This document shows, one piece after another, positions 5,692 to 7,743 of a stretch of 7,743 nt of DNA. The notes under the pieces are model-generated. The model was given only the letters and a program-made list of their open reading frames with translations, ran no database searches and was not told the origin of the DNA. Within the stretch, counting starts at the first letter, position 1, and each line of letters begins with the position of its first letter. This DNA comes from Rhodobiaceae bacterium (GTDB taxonomy: Bacteria > Pseudomonadota > Alphaproteobacteria > RS24), in contig NZFC01000008.1 in NCBI GenBank assembly GCA_002689195.1, forward strand, positions 86,003 to 93,745. The letters run 5' to 3'. A program made the translations under genes and the position numbers.

Positions 5692-5949
5692 CTACTCAGC
5701 AACGCCGCATTCGTCGTCAATTTTTTCCTGACGGCGCGTTGATACATACAACAGCACGACAAAAGCGATGGGCGCGCCTTGTGCCGCCATGTAGAACCCA
5801 AGCGGAAAGCCTAGAAACGAAAAATTGTTCAGTTCGGCCCCGAACCAGTGAATGACAAACGCGAAGAAAAACCAGATGCCCAATGTGACGAAGGTCAAAT
5901 TGCGCGTGCGCTGCCAGTGCACCGAGGCACCGCTTTGTTGTTCAGACAT
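5692..5949 (-). CDS. Sodium:solute symporter small subunit (DUF4212)
   Basis: An 85-residue protein with two membrane helices (about 18-36 and 50-68), a short hydrophilic N-terminus and a charged C-terminal tail after STRRQEK. The pattern HWQRTRNLTFVTLGIWF (11-27), then FGAELN and FPLGFYMAAQGAP (48-60), is characteristic of the DUF4212/putative solute:sodium symporter small-subunit family. This family nearly always precedes a VC_2705-type large subunit, as here. It probably assembles with the large subunit in the inner membrane; its exact role is unknown. ATG 5949 has GAGGGAG six bases upstream. The TAG is 20 bases before the large-subunit ATG. It is the first gene of the unit, so the promoter should lie in 5950-6075. 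Confidence 0.92.
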   Translation of the reverse strand: MSEQQSGASVHWQRTRNLTFVTLGIWFFFAFVIHWFGAELNNFSFLGFPLGFYMAAQGAPIAFVVLLYVSTRRQEKIDDECGVAE

Positions 5950-6075
5950 GAATTACTCCCTCTTGGTGAGACGCAAATACCCCCGCCTCAAAGCATTATC
6001 GAAGACCCGATAACCATGATAATGTTAAATAACGTTTTCGGGCCGTTCAATCACAAATCAGTCGAAAGCTCACCC
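5950..6075. promoter_or_regulatory. Divergent intergenic region with nested inverted repeats
   Basis: These 126 bp separate the symporter unit (-) from the conserved hypothetical gene (+). TTATCG (5996-6001) and CGATAA (6008-6013) form an 18-bp palindrome with a 6-nt centre. A wider pair, CATTATC (5994-6000) and GATAATG (6018-6024), overlaps it, so GATAA occurs three times in 29 bp. A further small palindrome, GTTAAATAAC, is at 6024-6033. On the minus strand, GATAAT (6000-5995) and TTAACA (6028-6023) resemble -10 and -35 boxes, but the 22-nt spacing is too long. An operator is possible but not demonstrated. Confidence 0.4.
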
Positions 6076-6798
6076 ATGTTCAAACATGCCAGCACTTATT
6101 TTGGTACTTATTTCGGCACTTATTTTAGCACGATGGTCGCAAGCCTCAGATTTTGGGCCAAGCCTGCGCCGATTGACAATGTCGCGTCGCTGGCCGATTT
6201 CTGCTTTGCCCAATCCGCCCATATCGCGCAGACCACGCTTTATGGCTATTTGCGGACACGGGCGGGCCTCCAGCATTTCAATCTGTTTACGGATGAAACC
6301 TTTGTCGAGATGCTACGTCCGGCGCGCTCGCGCCTCGTTCTGGTGTGTGTTGATGAGCTGGTGCTCTATTGCGTCGCGGTTATTGGTGCGCGCACGAGGC
6401 TTTCGCTGGCACAGATGCAATGGCTTAGCACGGGTATTATCGAGGCTGCTATTGAGCAGCTTGCCCAAGCCGACCTGCCGGATGGCGAGTTGGCGGCCTA
6501 TGCGCGTGATTTTGCAGCGCGCACCAAGCTGGTGGACTGGGCGGCGCACGCGCGACCCGAACATGGCTTTGAGCGTTCCCCGCAAGCCCTGATTGAGCTT
6601 GCGCCGATAATCGACATGCTGAAAGAGCTTGACCACGAGATTGTCGTCAACTCCATGCGCTTCAAATGGCGCGGGGTGCGGGCCGCATTCGTGCAGCGGC
6701 TGGATGGGGATACGCTGGTTGCCAGAGCAGGGCTCAACATGGCAAAAGAGGGCGGGGCACAAAACAGTTTGGCGGAAAAGACGCGCGCCTTGACGTAA
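6076..6798 (+). CDS. Conserved alphaproteobacterial hypothetical protein upstream of ettA
   Basis: A 240-residue soluble protein that I recognise only as a conserved hypothetical. Homologues I recall from alphaproteobacteria are sometimes labelled esterase, but no GxSxG or other catalytic motif is seen here. The likely conserved core begins at about residue 37, with AHIAQTTLYGYLRTRAG (48-64) as its clearest block. A hydrophobic stretch RLVLVCVDELVLYCVAVIGA (86-105) and a C-terminal MRFKWRGVR (194-202) follow. No signal peptide is obvious. The start is uncertain: the frame is open from 5848, with ATGs at 6016, 6022, 6076 and 6133. I prefer 6076 (weak GAAAG seven bases upstream) because earlier starts extend towards the divergent promoter region. 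Residues 6-17 come from a 12-bp tandem repeat (Ser/Gly-Thr-Tyr-Phe three times). The gene ends 33 bases before ettA and probably shares its transcript. Confidence 0.7.
   Translation: MFKHASTYFGTYFGTYFSTMVASLRFWAKPAPIDNVASLADFCFAQSAHIAQTTLYGYLRTRAGLQHFNLFTDETFVEMLRPARSRLVLVCVDELVLYCVAVIGARTRLSLAQMQWLSTGIIEAAIEQLAQADLPDGELAAYARDFAARTKLVDWAAHARPEHGFERSPQALIELAPIIDMLKELDHEIVVNSMRFKWRGVRAAFVQRLDGDTLVARAGLNMAKEGGAQNSLAEKTRALT
6091..6126 (+). repeat. 12-bp tandem repeat, three copies, in the hypothetical gene
   Basis: The units AGCACTTATTTT (6091-6102), GGTACTTATTTC (6103-6114) and GGCACTTATTTT (6115-6126) differ at only a few bases, and a partial fourth begins at 6127. They encode STYF, GTYF, GTYF in frame. 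This is a short degenerate amplification close to the start of the protein. Confidence 0.85.
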
Positions 6799-6831
6799 CT
6801 CTCACGCGGGCTAATCGAAAAGGAAAAACCA

Positions 6832-7743
6832 ATGACGGCGTATCAGTATGTTTATGTCATGGACAAATTGTCCAAGACTTATCCGGGCGGCAAGCAGGTC
6901 TTGAAAGATATTCGCCTGTCGTTTTTGCCCGGCGTAAAAATTGGCATTGTCGGGGTCAATGGTGCTGGTAAGTCGACGCTGCTCAAAATCATGGCCGGGC
7001 TTGATAAGGAAGTGCAGGGCGATGCGTGGGCTGCCAATGGTGCGCGGGTCGGATATCTGGAACAAGAACCCCAGCTTAATCCCGACAAGGATGTGTTGGG
7101 CAATGTCATGGAAGGCGTTGGCGAACAGCAAGCACTGGTCGAGCGCTATAATGAATTGGCAATGAATTATTCCGACGAAACGGCCGACGAAATGGCCGCG
7201 CTTCAAGATCAGATCGACGCGCAGAATTTATGGGATCTCGAAAGTCAGGTCGAACAAGCCATGGATGCGCTGCGCTGCCCGCCCAGCGATGCCGCTGTTG
7301 AAAACCTCTCCGGCGGCGAGATGCGCCGTGTTGCGCTGTGCAAGCTGTTGCTCGAAAAGCCCGACCTTTTGCTGCTCGATGAGCCGACAAACCATCTCGA
7401 TGCCGAAACGGTGGCGTGGTTGCAGCACCATCTGGCCGATTATGCTGGCACAGTCGTGCTGGTGACCCATGACCGCTATTTTCTTGACCAGATTACCGGC
7501 TGGATTTTGGAGCTCGATCGCGGGCAGGGCATCCCTTACGAGGGCAATTATTCGGACTGGCTGGAGCAGAAGCAAAAGCGCCTGTCCCAGGAATCGCGCG
7601 AGGACGAAGCCAAACAGCGCACGCTGGCGCGCGAATTGGAGTGGATCCGCCAGTCGCCCAAGGCGCGCCAAGCCAAAAGCAAGGCGCGTGTCACGGCCTA
7701 TGAAGACCTGCTTGCCAGTCAGGACCGTGAAGATGTCGGGCGC
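6832..7743 (+). CDS. ettA: Energy-dependent translational throttle protein EttA (ABC-F ATPase), 3' truncated by window
   Basis: The first 304 residues of an ABC-F protein; the frame is still open at the window edge, and the usual length is about 555. The first ABC domain has Walker A GVNGAGKST (41-49), the signature LSGGE (159-163), Walker B LLLLDEP (179-185) with catalytic Glu184, and H-loop His213 in VTHDRYFLD. An inserted arm lies at about 95-140, as in EttA. A charged helical linker (about 240-300, rich in Lys, Arg and Glu, with SPKARQAKSKAR) leads towards the second ABC domain, which is outside the window. EttA binds the ribosomal E site and gates the first elongation steps according to the ATP/ADP ratio. 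ATG 6832 is preceded by AAGGA seven bases away. The early MDKLSKTYPGGK (10-21) and the arm favour EttA over Uup or other ABC-F members. Confidence 0.93.
   Translation, partial: MTAYQYVYVMDKLSKTYPGGKQVLKDIRLSFLPGVKIGIVGVNGAGKSTLLKIMAGLDKEVQGDAWAANGARVGYLEQEPQLNPDKDVLGNVMEGVGEQQALVERYNELAMNYSDETADEMAALQDQIDAQNLWDLESQVEQAMDALRCPPSDAAVENLSGGEMRRVALCKLLLEKPDLLLLDEPTNHLDAETVAWLQHHLADYAGTVVLVTHDRYFLDQITGWILELDRGQGIPYEGNYSDWLEQKQKRLSQESREDEAKQRTLARELEWIRQSPKARQAKSKARVTAYEDLLASQDREDVGR

Noticed and set aside
5848..6075. Long N-terminal extension of the hypothetical protein
   Set aside because: It would overlap the DUF4212 5' end antisense and the divergent promoter region; the extension is polar, unremarkable and lacks a ribosome binding site.

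Overview
The window looks like chromosomal DNA from an alphaproteobacterium, possibly a marine or aquatic lineage. The clues are moderately high GC, an ettA gene behind a conserved hypothetical of a kind I associate with alphaproteobacteria, and a two-subunit VC_2705-type sodium:solute symporter. No phage, IS, CRISPR or plasmid gene is visible. The content is mostly housekeeping and transport. Assignment to a genus is not possible from the sequence alone.

Layout, left to right. (1) The 3' end of panD (+) is followed after 12 nt by a CAT-anticodon tRNA (+), most likely tRNA-Ile2. (2) Convergent to these, on the minus strand, is a two-gene unit. A YtcJ-like amidohydrolase (1191-2834) comes first and a CobW/G3E-type metal-binding GTPase (175-1125) second. 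The CobW frame has no stop of its own: it runs into the antisense strand of the tRNA and ends in the anticodon loop. (3) A 112-bp divergent intergenic region leads to a MAPEG-family membrane protein (+), which ends at a clear intrinsic terminator. (4) On the minus strand, a DUF4212 small subunit and a large SSS-family subunit form a symporter pair closed by a terminator. A small YggT-like membrane protein with a TTG start lies beyond it. (5) Divergent from the symporter are a conserved hypothetical protein (+) and the first 304 codons of ettA (+), which runs off the window.

The most unusual feature is at the amidohydrolase/cobW junction: five perfect tandem copies of a 16-bp unit (1124-1203). 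The unit is a duplication of the stop/start junction itself. On the coding strand it creates four consecutive mini-cistrons, each Met-Glu-Asn-Asp-stop, each separated from the next start by one G. The chain runs from the amidohydrolase stop to the cobW ATG. If ribosomes cross by termination-reinitiation, copy number would tune CobW output without changing either protein. Two other short tandem duplications occur: 9 bp x2 at the tRNA 3' end, and 12 bp x3 in the N-terminus of the hypothetical protein.

The gene identities rest on motifs read by eye. The regulatory proposals are inference. I found no evidence of a wholly new multi-gene system; the novelty is in gene junctions and small repeats.
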